Assembly (NCBI GenBank): GCA_964578485.1
Contig: CAZODA010000051.1
Location: 1-23,132 of the forward strand
Reading direction: 5' to 3'
Source: CAZODA01 sp964578485
GTDB lineage: Bacteria; Bacteroidota; Bacteroidia; Bacteroidales; Marinilabiliaceae
DNA: 23,132 nt
Position 1 is the stretch's first letter, and every line of letters begins with the position of its first letter. This document shows, in pieces, positions 7,385-14,860 of the stretch. Position numbers and translations under genes: made by a program. The notes below the pieces were generated by a model. That model saw nothing but the letters and a program-made list of their open reading frames with translations. It did not search any database and had not been told where the DNA came from.

Positions 7385-8311
7385 ATGTTAAGTAGAAGAC
7401 TGCTAAGAGTTAAAGTGCTGCAAATGATGTATGCCCATAGCAAAAAAGGTGATACTTCAGTTAATGCCATAGAAAAAGAATTGTTGAAAAGCGTTTCTAA
7501 ATCCCATGAACTTTATCACCTTATATTACTACTCTTGTTAGAGATTCATAAATATGCAGGAAAGAAAATTGAAAATGCAAAAAAGAAAAAGATTCCTACC
7601 CCACAAGATCTAAACCCGAACACAAAATTTATTGATAATATAATTATTCATCAATTAATAGCTAATGAAGAGCTGAATTCTTTTGCAAAAGAAAAAAAAC
7701 TATCATGGGAAAATGAACCGGGCTTAATTAAGGCTCTATATTCCAAAATAATAGATTCGGATTTATATAACGAATACATGGTTCAAAAGGAAGTCGATTA
7801 TGAATATCAGAAAAGATTTATTGTAAAATTATATGAGAAAATAATTGCACAGCATGAACCTCTGTATCAAACTCTTGAAGAACAAAGCATCTTTTGGAAT
7901 GATGAAAGCGAATTTGTTATAAGCATGGTTATAAAAACTATCAAAGAGTTTGAAGAAGCTAAGGCAAGCCAACAAATATTACAGGAAGAATATAAAGATG
8001 ATGAAGATAAAGAATTTGTTATCGAACTGCTGCGTTCTAGCCTCGAGAATATAGACTATTTTACAAAGCTAATTAAAGAGTATGCTAAAAATTGGGAGTT
8101 TGAACGAGTTGCTTACATGGATATTATACTTATGCAAATTGCATTAGCTGAAATTACTGAATTCCCCGAAATACCTATTAATGTATCGTTAAATGAATAT
8201 ATAGAAATAGCAAAACACTATTCAACACCTAAGAGCGGACTCTTTATAAATGGAATACTTGACAAAATCACTAACTTTTTACTGGAAGAAGGTAAAGTTG
8301 TAAAAGAGTAA
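7385..8311 (+). CDS. nusB: Transcription antitermination factor NusB, long Bacteroidota form
   Basis: A 308-residue protein. NusB binds boxA RNA with S10 and supports antitermination of rRNA transcripts. The start MLSRRLLRVKVLQMMYA matches the NusB N-terminal helix. The diagnostic C-terminal half (about 205-302) has NWEFERVAYMDIILMQIALAE, then PINVSLNEYIEIAKHYS and GLFINGILDKI. It is about twice the length of E. coli NusB because of a Lys/Glu-rich central insertion (about 50-190); this long form is normal for the phylum. It is the first gene of a cluster with yajC (101 nt downstream), ybbR and coaE, a common Bacteroidota order. Confidence 0.93.
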   Translation: MLSRRLLRVKVLQMMYAHSKKGDTSVNAIEKELLKSVSKSHELYHLILLLLLEIHKYAGKKIENAKKKKIPTPQDLNPNTKFIDNIIIHQLIANEELNSFAKEKKLSWENEPGLIKALYSKIIDSDLYNEYMVQKEVDYEYQKRFIVKLYEKIIAQHEPLYQTLEEQSIFWNDESEFVISMVIKTIKEFEEAKASQQILQEEYKDDEDKEFVIELLRSSLENIDYFTKLIKEYAKNWEFERVAYMDIILMQIALAEITEFPEIPINVSLNEYIEIAKHYSTPKSGLFINGILDKITNFLLEEGKVVKE

Positions 8312-8412
8312 ACGATCTGAGACAAAATGTTTGCTTTAGTGTTTTTAAAATCATAATATTACAAAACTAATTATTAACTTTTTTTCAAATTATAATTTAA
8401 AATTTCCTGTTT

Positions 8413-8718
8413 ATGTTTAACTTTTTTTTAGCAGAGATTCAAACTCCCGGTGCCTTTCAAACTCTCTGGCCATTCTTATTGATAATAGTAGTATTTTACT
8501 TTTTCCTGATAAGACCACAAACCAAAAGACAAAAAGAACTACGCAAATATAGAGAGGCCCTGAAAAAAGGAGATAAAGTTGTTACTACAGGCGGTATTTT
8601 TGGACGAGTAACAGAAATTAAGGATAAGCATGTTTCAATAGAAATTGCAAAAGATGTTATTATTAAAATTGATAAAAGTGCCATTATTATGGATATGACA
8701 GATGTTGCACCAAAATAA
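8413..8718 (+). CDS. yajC: Sec translocase accessory subunit YajC
   Basis: A 101-residue inner-membrane protein that associates with SecDF and YidC at the Sec translocon. One membrane segment spans about residues 17-33 (TLWPFLLIIVVFYFFLI), followed at once by the hallmark RPQTKRQKELRKYREALKKG and the GDKVVTTGGIFGRV motif. Length and layout are typical. An imperfect tract between nusB and this gene (8312-8412) shows no clear promoter or terminator, so read-through from nusB is likely. A strong hairpin follows immediately (8742-8782). Confidence 0.96.
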   Translation: MFNFFLAEIQTPGAFQTLWPFLLIIVVFYFFLIRPQTKRQKELRKYREALKKGDKVVTTGGIFGRVTEIKDKHVSIEIAKDVIIKIDKSAIIMDMTDVAPK

Positions 8719-8741
8719 TGCCTATAAATCATAAAAAAATA

Positions 8742-8782
8742 AGCCAATGATATATATAAACAATATCATTGGCTATTTTTTT
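8742..8782 (+). terminator. Rho-independent terminator after yajC
   Basis: A perfect 12-bp stem, AGCCAATGATAT (8742-8753) with ATATCATTGGCT (8763-8774), a 9-nt loop, then A and seven T. It sits between yajC and the ybbR-like gene, so the cluster is probably split into two transcripts or read through only in part. Confidence 0.85.
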
Positions 8783-8783
8783 G

Positions 8784-8791
8784 TAATTTTG
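8784..8791 (+). promoter_or_regulatory. Possible -7 box for ybbR-coaE
   Basis: TAATTTTG matches TAnnTTTG, directly after the yajC terminator and 43 nt before the ATG at 8835. There is no good -33 element, because the terminator stem occupies that position. Restarting transcription here would make sense. Confidence 0.4.
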
Positions 8792-8834
8792 AATTGCAGA
8801 AATAAAAATGAAATCAGGCTGATATTTTAATTTG

Positions 8835-9866
8835 ATGAAAGAGCTGTTCACTAAAATAAGGTTTTTTGTAAAAAAACAATTCTCCAAAAGAGATAATATC
8901 AAATCTCATGATGAAATTAAAGATAATAAGGATATACTAATCTTCCTGATATTCTTATTGATATCAACAGGATTTTGGTTTTTTAATGCTCTTAAAGATG
9001 ATTATACTTCAGTTTTTACCTATACTGTAAACTTTGAAAACATACCGGAAAACAGTACCATAACCGAATCATCAGTGCAAAAGGTTCAAATTAAAGTTCG
9101 TGCCAATGGCTATATTCTTCTCAGACAACATATGGGAGGATCTTTAAAACTTATGACCTATGATGTTGGTCAAATGCGAAAAACAGTAAAAAACAAGCAA
9201 ACTCTTGCCTTTATTGTATCTGAAGAACAAGGGGCAAGCCTGCTTAATCAACTCTTACCAGGAATTGAATTGTTGGAAATATCGCCGGATACCATCTTTC
9301 TACAATTAGACGAATTAATTTCAAAACCGCTTCCCATTCAATTATCAGGAAAAATTGAATTGGACAAACAACTAATTCAGGCAGGAGAAATAACTTTCAA
9401 TCCCGGAGTAATAGTAGTAACAGGCCCCAAGTCAATTTTAGATACTCTAAAGTTTATTCCAACAGAAAAGATGTCTAATGAACGCTTACGTAGCAGTATC
9501 AAAAAAAATATAAATCTTAAAGTTTTTGATAAACTTGAATATGAACAGTTATATTCAGAAATTACCGTGCCTGTAGAATCCTTTACTGAACAAATCCTGT
9601 CCGTACCAATAGAAATAAGCGATCTACCCGATAGTTTCCGCATAAAAACTTTTCCACCGGAAGTTAATGTAACTTTTAGAGCAGGACTTAGCCAATTTGA
9701 ATCTATCAAATATTCTGATTTCAAAATAGTGGTTGATGGAAATACTGCAATTGATGATGACCGCCCACCAAAACTAAGAGTGCAATTGGTTAAAACACCG
9801 GAAAATGTTCATTCAGTTAGTTTATCTCCTCTTTTTGTGGAATATCTTATTGAACGAAAAAGATAA
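8835..9866 (+). CDS. YbbR-like domain membrane protein
   Basis: A 343-residue protein with a cytosolic lead of about 32 residues, one membrane segment (about 33-52, ILIFLIFLLISTGFWFFNAL) and an extracytoplasmic part that fits YbbR-like beta-domains: the segments around FENIPENSTI, PIQLSGKIELDKQL with VTGPKSILDTL, and VPIEISDLPDSF. In Firmicutes, YbbR proteins (CdaR) regulate the diadenylate cyclase CdaA; no cdaA is visible here, so that role is not claimed. I start at the ATG at 8835 rather than the in-frame TTG three bases earlier. The coaE ATG lies 5 nt after the stop, indicating tight coupling. Confidence 0.85.
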   Translation: MKELFTKIRFFVKKQFSKRDNIKSHDEIKDNKDILIFLIFLLISTGFWFFNALKDDYTSVFTYTVNFENIPENSTITESSVQKVQIKVRANGYILLRQHMGGSLKLMTYDVGQMRKTVKNKQTLAFIVSEEQGASLLNQLLPGIELLEISPDTIFLQLDELISKPLPIQLSGKIELDKQLIQAGEITFNPGVIVVTGPKSILDTLKFIPTEKMSNERLRSSIKKNINLKVFDKLEYEQLYSEITVPVESFTEQILSVPIEISDLPDSFRIKTFPPEVNVTFRAGLSQFESIKYSDFKIVVDGNTAIDDDRPPKLRVQLVKTPENVHSVSLSPLFVEYLIERKR

Positions 9867-9871
9867 GAATA

Positions 9872-10474
9872 ATGAAAGAGGAGGAAAAATTCAAAGTTGG
9901 CATTACCGGTGGTATTGGAAGTGGCAAGTCTGTTGTTGCTAAAATATTTGAAATATTGGGAATACCGGTCTATAATTCCGATATAGAAGCAAAAAAAATT
10001 GTAACTACCAATAAGGAAATTAAAAGTTTATATATCAAACTTTTTGGAGAAAAAGCCTTTATAGATGGCATACTTAACAGAGCCTATGTTGCTGAAAAAC
10101 TTTTTAATAATAAAAAGCTAATAGAACAAATTCAAAGTACTCTACATCCCTTGGTACATGAAGATTTTAACAAGTGGAGTAAAAACCAAGCCTCAGAAAT
10201 TGTAATGAATGAATCGGCCCTACTCTTTGAAAGCGGAGGCAATAAATTTATGAATGAAATAATTATGATTGCAGCTCCCAAAGATCTCAGAATAAAACGA
10301 GTGATGCAACGCGACGGGATTACAAAAGAAGAAGTCCTTTCGAGAATACAAAACCAATGGGATGATGAAATTAAATTACAAAACAGTAACTATCATATAA
10401 TTTCAAATGATAAAGATTTAGTAATTCCACAAGTGTTGAAAATATATAATGCCATAAAAAATAGACAACAATAA
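9872..10474 (+). CDS. coaE: Dephospho-CoA kinase
   Basis: A 200-residue cytosolic enzyme that phosphorylates the 3'-hydroxyl of dephospho-CoA, the last step of CoA synthesis. The Walker A motif GGIGSGKS is at residues 13-20. NSD with its conserved Asp follows at about residues 35-37, then LHPLVH, the ESALLFESG segment, and the lid-region RVMQRDGITKEEVLSRIQNQW. Length is normal for the family. It is the last gene of the nusB cluster, 5 nt behind the ybbR-like gene and followed by a likely terminator. Confidence 0.95.
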   Translation: MKEEEKFKVGITGGIGSGKSVVAKIFEILGIPVYNSDIEAKKIVTTNKEIKSLYIKLFGEKAFIDGILNRAYVAEKLFNNKKLIEQIQSTLHPLVHEDFNKWSKNQASEIVMNESALLFESGGNKFMNEIIMIAAPKDLRIKRVMQRDGITKEEVLSRIQNQWDDEIKLQNSNYHIISNDKDLVIPQVLKIYNAIKNRQQ

Positions 10475-10527
10475 AACTTAGCTTTAAAAGTTTTTATCAG
10501 CTTAAATTATAAACTGCTAAGTTTTTT
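10473..10527 (+). terminator. Probable terminator after coaE
   Basis: AAAACTTAGC (10473-10482) pairs with GCTAAGTTTT (10516-10525), and the T-run continues to 10527. The 33-nt loop contains a further weak AGTTT/AAACT pairing. The long loop lowers confidence. Confidence 0.55.
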
Positions 10528-10532
10528 GTTTC

Positions 10533-10567
10533 TTTAGTAATTCACTATAATAATTTATCTATCTTTG
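10533..10567 (+). promoter_or_regulatory. Promoter for thrS
   Basis: TTTA (10533-10536; three of four match), a 23-nt spacer, then TATCTTTG (10560-10567), an exact -7 box. The predicted leader to the ATG at 10610 is about 38 nt, too short for a T-box riboswitch. Confidence 0.6.
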
Positions 10568-10609
10568 CATATTTTTAAAAATAATTGCAGATAAAGCATA
10601 TATAATACA

Positions 10610-12553
10610 ATGATTAAAATAACACTGCCTGATGGTTCGGTTAAAGAATATCCGGAAGGGATAAGCGGTTTGGATATAGCAAAAAGCATTAGCCCGGGCT
10701 TGGCTAAAGAAGTACTTAGTGTTACTGTCAATGATGAAATCTTGGACTTAACACGACCAATTATTACCGATGCAAGTATTAAGCTTCACAAATGGGATGA
10801 TGAAGAAGGAAAGCATGCCTTTTGGCATTCTTCTGCCCATCTATTGGCCGAAGCAATACAAGAGCTTTTTCCGGGAACAAAATTTGGAATAGGACCTGCT
10901 ATCGAAAACGGATTTTATTATGATGTTGAACCCGGTAATGGTGCTGTAATAACAGATGCAGACCTCCCAAGAATAGAGAAAAAAATGTTAGAACTGGCTC
11001 GTAAAAAAAGTCAATATAAAAGGCGGGAAGTTCCAAAAAATGAAGCAATAAAATTCTTTAACCATGATCCATATAAATTAGAATTGATAGATGAACTTGA
11101 AGATGGTACCATTAGCTTTTATGAACATGGTAATTTCACTGATCTTTGTCGCGGACCACATCTGCAAAGTACTGAACCAATTAAAGCAATCAAGGTACTA
11201 AATCTCGCCGGAGCATACTGGAGAGGGGATGAAAAAAGAAAACAACTAACCAGAATTTATGGTATTACTTTTCCAAAACAAAAAATGCTGGAAGAGTACC
11301 TTGTTAAACTTGAAGAGGCTCAAAAAAGAGATCATAGGAAAATAGGAAGAGAATTAGACCTCTTCACTTTTAGCCAAAAAGTGGGACAAGGCCTGCCGCT
11401 GTGGATGCCCAAAGGAGCAAAATTAAGAGAACGACTTGAAGATTTCCTCAAAAAAGTACAACTTAAACATGGCTATGAACCTGTTATTACACCACATATA
11501 GGACAAAAAGAATTATATGTAACATCAGGACATTATTCAAAATATGGAGAGGACTCATTCCAACCAATCCATACTCCTGCCGAAGGTGAAGAGTTCTTGC
11601 TGAAGCCAATGAATTGTCCACATCACTGTGAAATTTATAAAGCACGCCCCCACTCCTATCGGGATCTTCCAATACGTTATGCAGAATTTGGAACTGTGTA
11701 TCGTTACGAACAAAGCGGAGAGCTCCATGGACTAACACGCGTAAGAGGCTTTACTCAAGATGATGCTCATATATTTTGTCGCCCGGATCAATTAAAAGAT
11801 GAGTTTATAAAAGTAATAGATATTATTTTATACATCTTTAATACCTTGGATTTTAAAGACTATGTAACCCAAATTTCCTTACGCGATCCGGATAATCATG
11901 AAAAATATATTGGATCTGATGATAACTGGGAAAAAGCTGAAACAGCAATTGTGGAAGCATGTAAAGAAAAAAACCTTGAAACCATCGTGGTAAAAGGAGA
12001 AGCTGCATTCTACGGACCAAAACTTGACTTTATGGTGAAGGATGCCCTCGGACGTAAATGGCAATTGGGCACAATACAAGTAGATTATAATTTACCGGAA
12101 CGCTTTGAACTTGAATATATAGGCCAAGATAATACAGCACATCGACCAATAATGATCCATAGAGCACCCTTTGGAAGTATGGAACGATTTATAGCAGTTT
12201 TAATTGAACATACAGCAGGGAAATTTCCTTTATGGCTGACACCCGAACAGGTTGTTATACTGCCTATAAGCGAAAAATTTAATGATTATGCAGAAAATCT
12301 TTTAAATTTCCTGAATAATTCCGATATTCGCGCCGTCCTTGATAATCGTAATGAAAAAATAGGAAGAAAAATACGAGATAATGAGTTAAAACGCATACCC
12401 TACTTATTAATCGTAGGAGAAAAAGAAGCTAACGAAGGACTCGTAGCAGTTAGAAAACAGGGAGAAGGAAATCAAGGAACCATGAAAAAAGAAGATTTCG
12501 TAACTTATATAACTCAACAAGTTGAAGAAATGATGAAATCTGTTGAACTATAA
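10610..12553 (+). CDS. thrS: Threonine-tRNA ligase
   Basis: A 647-residue class II aminoacyl-tRNA synthetase (E. coli: 642). An N-terminal TGS domain (about 1-60) is followed by the editing domain with HSSAH (73-77) and CRGPH (180-184), which carries the His and Cys residues needed to clear Ser-tRNA. The catalytic core holds Zn ligands Cys336 in MNCPHH, His387 in DDAHIF and His517 in MIHRAP. Motif 2 is RYAEFGTVYRYE followed by GLTRVRGF, and motif 3 is GSMERF. The anticodon-binding domain (about 545-640) contains VVILPISEKF and LLIVGEKEANEGLVAVR. The gene is complete. It directly precedes infC-rpmI-rplT, a gene order conserved across many bacteria, and its 3' end appears to contain the infC promoter. 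Confidence 0.98.
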   Translation: MIKITLPDGSVKEYPEGISGLDIAKSISPGLAKEVLSVTVNDEILDLTRPIITDASIKLHKWDDEEGKHAFWHSSAHLLAEAIQELFPGTKFGIGPAIENGFYYDVEPGNGAVITDADLPRIEKKMLELARKKSQYKRREVPKNEAIKFFNHDPYKLELIDELEDGTISFYEHGNFTDLCRGPHLQSTEPIKAIKVLNLAGAYWRGDEKRKQLTRIYGITFPKQKMLEEYLVKLEEAQKRDHRKIGRELDLFTFSQKVGQGLPLWMPKGAKLRERLEDFLKKVQLKHGYEPVITPHIGQKELYVTSGHYSKYGEDSFQPIHTPAEGEEFLLKPMNCPHHCEIYKARPHSYRDLPIRYAEFGTVYRYEQSGELHGLTRVRGFTQDDAHIFCRPDQLKDEFIKVIDIILYIFNTLDFKDYVTQISLRDPDNHEKYIGSDDNWEKAETAIVEACKEKNLETIVVKGEAAFYGPKLDFMVKDALGRKWQLGTIQVDYNLPERFELEYIGQDNTAHRPIMIHRAPFGSMERFIAVLIEHTAGKFPLWLTPEQVVILPISEKFNDYAENLLNFLNNSDIRAVLDNRNEKIGRKIRDNELKRIPYLLIVGEKEANEGLVAVRKQGEGNQGTMKKEDFVTYITQQVEEMMKSVEL

Positions 12554-12572
12554 AAAAAAATATTTATTTTTG
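12542..12572 (+). promoter_or_regulatory. Promoter for infC-rpmI-rplT overlapping the thrS stop
   Basis: GTTG (12542-12545; three of four match TTTG), a 19-nt spacer, then TATTTTTG (12565-12572). The thrS stop codon lies inside the spacer. Transcription would start near 12579 and give a leader of about 100 nt before infC. Confidence 0.6.
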
Positions 12573-12610
12573 TCGATTAGCAATTATTTTACTATTTTTT
12601 ATAGCTAAAC

Positions 12611-12641
12611 AAAAATCTTAACGACAAAGTGAAGATTTTTT
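12611..12641 (+). promoter_or_regulatory. Terminator-like hairpin in the infC leader (possible attenuator)
   Basis: AAAAATCTT (12611-12619) and AAGATTTTT (12632-12640) form a perfect 9-bp stem with a 12-nt loop, ending in a T-run. It lies downstream of the predicted infC promoter and 41 nt before the infC start. It could be a weak terminator for thrS, an attenuator for the ribosomal operon, or both. A second possible pairing, TTAGC (12577-12581) with GCTAA (12604-12608), lies just upstream. Confidence 0.45.
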
Positions 12642-12670
12642 ATATTTTAAATTTATTGTTAACTAATTAT

Positions 12671-12677
12671 AGGAGGA
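12671..12677 (+). promoter_or_regulatory. Strong Shine-Dalgarno sequence deciding the infC start
   Basis: AGGAGGA, a full match to the anti-Shine-Dalgarno core. The AGGAGG core ends 5 nt before ATT (12682) and 8 nt before ATA (12685). Strong sites of this kind are rare in Bacteroidota; I saw none at comparable spacing before the other genes here. Confidence 0.8.
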
Positions 12678-12681
12678 TTTA

Positions 12682-13242
12682 ATTATAGTACAGAGAAGGT
12701 ATTCAGGGCGTAATCCCAAAAATGAGTTCAATTACAGAATTAATAACCAAATTCGTGTACCTCAAATACGGCTCGTAGGTGATAATATTGAAAACCCGGG
12801 GATATATCCAACTTCGCAAGCTATTAAAATAGCCGATGAAATGGAATTAGACCTCGTGGAAATTTCACCAAAAGCCGACCCACCGGTATGTAGAATTATT
12901 GATTATCAAAAATTTCTTTATCAACAAAGGAAAAGACAAAAAGAACTTAAACAGAAAACTGTGCAAGTTGTTGTGAAAGAAATTCGTTTTGGACCAAATA
13001 CTGATGAACACGATTATAACTTTAAACTTAAGCACGCAGAAAAATTCCTTAAAGATGGTGCTAAAGTAAAAGCTTTTGTGTTCTTTAAAGGAAGAAGTAT
13101 TTTATTTAAAGAAAAAGGCGAAATCCTTTTACTGAGATTAGCCCAGGATCTGGAGGAAATCGGAAAAGTAGAACAATTACCACGTCTCGAAGGAAAAAGA
13201 ATGACTATGTTTATTTCTCCGAAGTCAAGAAAAACTAAATAA
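12682..13242 (+). CDS. infC: Translation initiation factor IF-3, non-ATG start
   Basis: IF3 binds the 30S subunit, prevents premature 50S joining and checks the start codon. The N-domain is recognised by NYRINNQIRVPQIRLVGDN and ELDLVEISPKADPPVCRIID, the linker by YQQRKRQKELKQ, and the C-domain by VKEIRFGPNTDEHDYNFKLKHAEKFL through RLEGKRMTMFISPK. The first in-frame ATG (12841) lies inside the N-domain and would delete its conserved start. Upstream of it back to the in-frame TAG at 12670-12672 there is no ATG, GTG or TTG. Translation must therefore begin at ATT (12682, 186 residues) or ATA (12685, 185 residues), both close behind AGGAGG. E. coli infC uses AUU and is autoregulated by IF3 start-codon discrimination, so similar control is likely. 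rpmI follows after 27 nt. Confidence 0.9.
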   Translation: MIVQRRYSGRNPKNEFNYRINNQIRVPQIRLVGDNIENPGIYPTSQAIKIADEMELDLVEISPKADPPVCRIIDYQKFLYQQRKRQKELKQKTVQVVVKEIRFGPNTDEHDYNFKLKHAEKFLKDGAKVKAFVFFKGRSILFKEKGEILLLRLAQDLEEIGKVEQLPRLEGKRMTMFISPKSRKTK

Positions 13243-13269
13243 ATTACTCATAAATCAAAATATAGTACA

Positions 13270-13467
13270 ATGCCAAAAATGAAAACAAATTCCAGTGCCA
13301 AAAAACGTTTTGCAGTAACTGGAACAGGTAAAATTAAACGTAAGCATGCATATAAAAGTCACATTCTTACAAAGAAAACTAAAAAAAGAAAAAGAAATCT
13401 GACTAAATTTACAATTATTGATAAAGCGGATGCCAATAATGTGAAAAAGCTGCTTGCAATGAAATAA
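13270..13467 (+). CDS. rpmI: 50S ribosomal protein L35
   Basis: A 65-residue, very basic protein of the large subunit. The start MPKMKTNSSAKKRFAVTGTG, the following KIKRKHAYKSHIL and the KRKRNL segment are diagnostic of L35. Length is exactly as expected. It lies between infC and rplT in the conserved infC-rpmI-rplT order and is almost certainly co-transcribed with them. Confidence 0.98.
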   Translation: MPKMKTNSSAKKRFAVTGTGKIKRKHAYKSHILTKKTKKRKRNLTKFTIIDKADANNVKKLLAMK

Positions 13468-13572
13468 TTGAAAAATCAATTATTAACTATTTATTTTTAA
13501 ATTTTAAAACCAGAATGAATTAGCTTAAAGATTCCAACTAAGGAACGCTAACCGTTCGAAAAACTGAAAAAA

Positions 13573-13932
13573 ATGCCAAGATCAGTAAATGTTGTTGCTT
13601 CAAAAGCAAGAAGAAAAAAAATTTTAAAACTTACCAAAGGTTATTTTGGTAGAAGAAAAAATGCATGGACCGTTGCAAAAAATGCATGGGAAAAAGGGCA
13701 AACTTATGCCTACCGTGACAGAAAAAAGAAAAAAGGACATTTCAGAAGACTATGGATACAGCGTATCAATGCAGCTGCACGCCTTGAAGGTCTTTCATAC
13801 AGCCAGTTGATGGGGATGTTGAATGCACATAATATTCAAATTAACCGAAAAGTATTAGCCGATTTGGCTATGAATCATCCTAAAGCCTTCAAAGCAGTGG
13901 TGAAAAAAGCTAAAACAAAAGTGAAAGCATAA
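13573..13932 (+). CDS. rplT: 50S ribosomal protein L20
   Basis: A 119-residue basic protein that binds 23S rRNA early in large-subunit assembly. It shows the L20 signature MPRSVNVVASKARRKKILKLTKGYFGRRKN-type start, then AYRDRKKKKGHFRRLWIQRINAAAR and LSYSQLMGML. In other phyla L20 represses its own operon by binding mRNA. The 105-nt spacer after rpmI contains two overlapping small stems (TTCC/GGAA at 13532-13545 and GAACG/CGTTC at 13543-13557) that cannot form together. A strong terminator follows the gene. Confidence 0.98.
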   Translation: MPRSVNVVASKARRKKILKLTKGYFGRRKNAWTVAKNAWEKGQTYAYRDRKKKKGHFRRLWIQRINAAARLEGLSYSQLMGMLNAHNIQINRKVLADLAMNHPKAFKAVVKKAKTKVKA

Positions 13933-13945
13933 AGCATCAAAATAT

Positions 13946-13984
13946 AAAAAAGGAAGCTGTCTAACAAGGACAGCTTCTTTTTTT
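13946..13984 (+). terminator. Rho-independent terminator ending infC-rpmI-rplT
   Basis: GAAGCTGTC (13953-13961), a 7-nt loop, GACAGCTTC (13969-13977), then seven T, with an A-run on the 5' side that extends the pairing. Confidence 0.92.
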
Positions 13985-14036
13985 ATACTTACTCTCTCTA
14001 AATTAAAATTTTCATGCTTGTTTCAATTCCTTTTTA

Positions 14037-14044
14037 TATCTTTG
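14037..14044 (+). promoter_or_regulatory. -7 box of the dapB-lepB-lepB promoter
   Basis: TATCTTTG matches TAnnTTTG. The nearest -33-like element is CTTG (14017-14020) with a 16-nt spacer, slightly short. The leader to the dapB ATG would be about 80 nt. Confidence 0.5.
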
Positions 14045-14130
14045 CCAGCATCTATATTCAATAAGACAAGCACTTTTATGCTGTTGCAATTAGATAAAAA
14101 ATCATCTAAATTCTATACAATTCCACTTTT

Positions 14131-14847
14131 ATGAAAATAGCATTGATCGGATATGGAAAAATGGGTAAAATTATTGAAGAGCTTGCAATATCACGCAGCC
14201 ATGAAATAGTTGCCCGTATTGATCCATTTAACGGTGAAGATTTTACTGCACCGGGTTTAGCCAAAGCCGATGTGGCAATTGAGTTTACTACCCCTGAGGC
14301 TGCTTACAACAATTATCTTGAATGTTTTAAATATAATTTGCCGGTTGTTTCCGGAACTACGGGATGGTTAGAAAATCTACCCAAGATTCAGGAAAAATGT
14401 AAAAATGAAGGGCAAACTTTTTTCTATGCATCAAATTTCAGTATTGGGGTTAATATCTTTTTTGCACTAAATCAATATCTTGCAAAACTAATGAATAAGC
14501 AAGACGACTATGATATTGAAATAACAGAAACACATCACACACAAAAATTGGATGCTCCAAGTGGAACGGCAATAACACTTGCCGAAGATATAATAAGCGC
14601 TATTGACAGAAAAACTAAATGGGAACTGAAAGACGAAAGCTCTAAAGATCTTATTCCCATAAAAGCTATACGTGAAGGTGATGTTACCGGCATACATAAT
14701 GTAAAATATACCTCAGACATTGATGACATTATAATTCATCATAGTGCAAAAAACCGTAAGGGATTTGCACTTGGTGCTGTTATGGCAGCCGAATTTGCAA
14801 CACAAAACAAAGGCTTCCTCACTATGAAAGATTTACTTGGATTTTAA
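14131..14847 (+). CDS. dapB: 4-hydroxy-tetrahydrodipicolinate reductase
   Basis: A 238-residue NAD(P)H-dependent enzyme of lysine and diaminopimelate synthesis, acting in the cytosol. The nucleotide-binding glycine motif GYGKMG is at residues 7-12. VVSGTTGW (72-79) follows, then the catalytic segment ETHHTQKLDAPSGTA with His135 and Lys139 in the positions of the catalytic pair. The C-terminal HHSAKNRKGFALGAVMAAEF is also typical. It is somewhat shorter than the roughly 270-residue E. coli enzyme but normal for Bacteroidota. lepB follows after 13 nt, so the three genes dapB-lepB-lepB form one transcription unit, an arrangement I have seen in other Bacteroidales. Confidence 0.96.
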   Translation: MKIALIGYGKMGKIIEELAISRSHEIVARIDPFNGEDFTAPGLAKADVAIEFTTPEAAYNNYLECFKYNLPVVSGTTGWLENLPKIQEKCKNEGQTFFYASNFSIGVNIFFALNQYLAKLMNKQDDYDIEITETHHTQKLDAPSGTAITLAEDIISAIDRKTKWELKDESSKDLIPIKAIREGDVTGIHNVKYTSDIDDIIIHHSAKNRKGFALGAVMAAEFATQNKGFLTMKDLLGF

Positions 14848-14860
14848 ATAACTCATCTTT

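Noticed and set aside
8832..8834. TTG at 8832 as start of the ybbR-like gene
   Set aside because: An ATG follows immediately and is the simpler choice.
10568..10609. T-box or other leader control of thrS
   Set aside because: The space between the predicted start of transcription and the ATG is only about 40 nt, with no T-box or stem structure.
12841..13242. ATG at 12841 as the infC start (133 residues)
   Set aside because: It would delete most of the IF3 N-domain, which is clearly encoded upstream in the same frame (RINNQIRVPQIRLVGDN), and it lacks a ribosome binding site.
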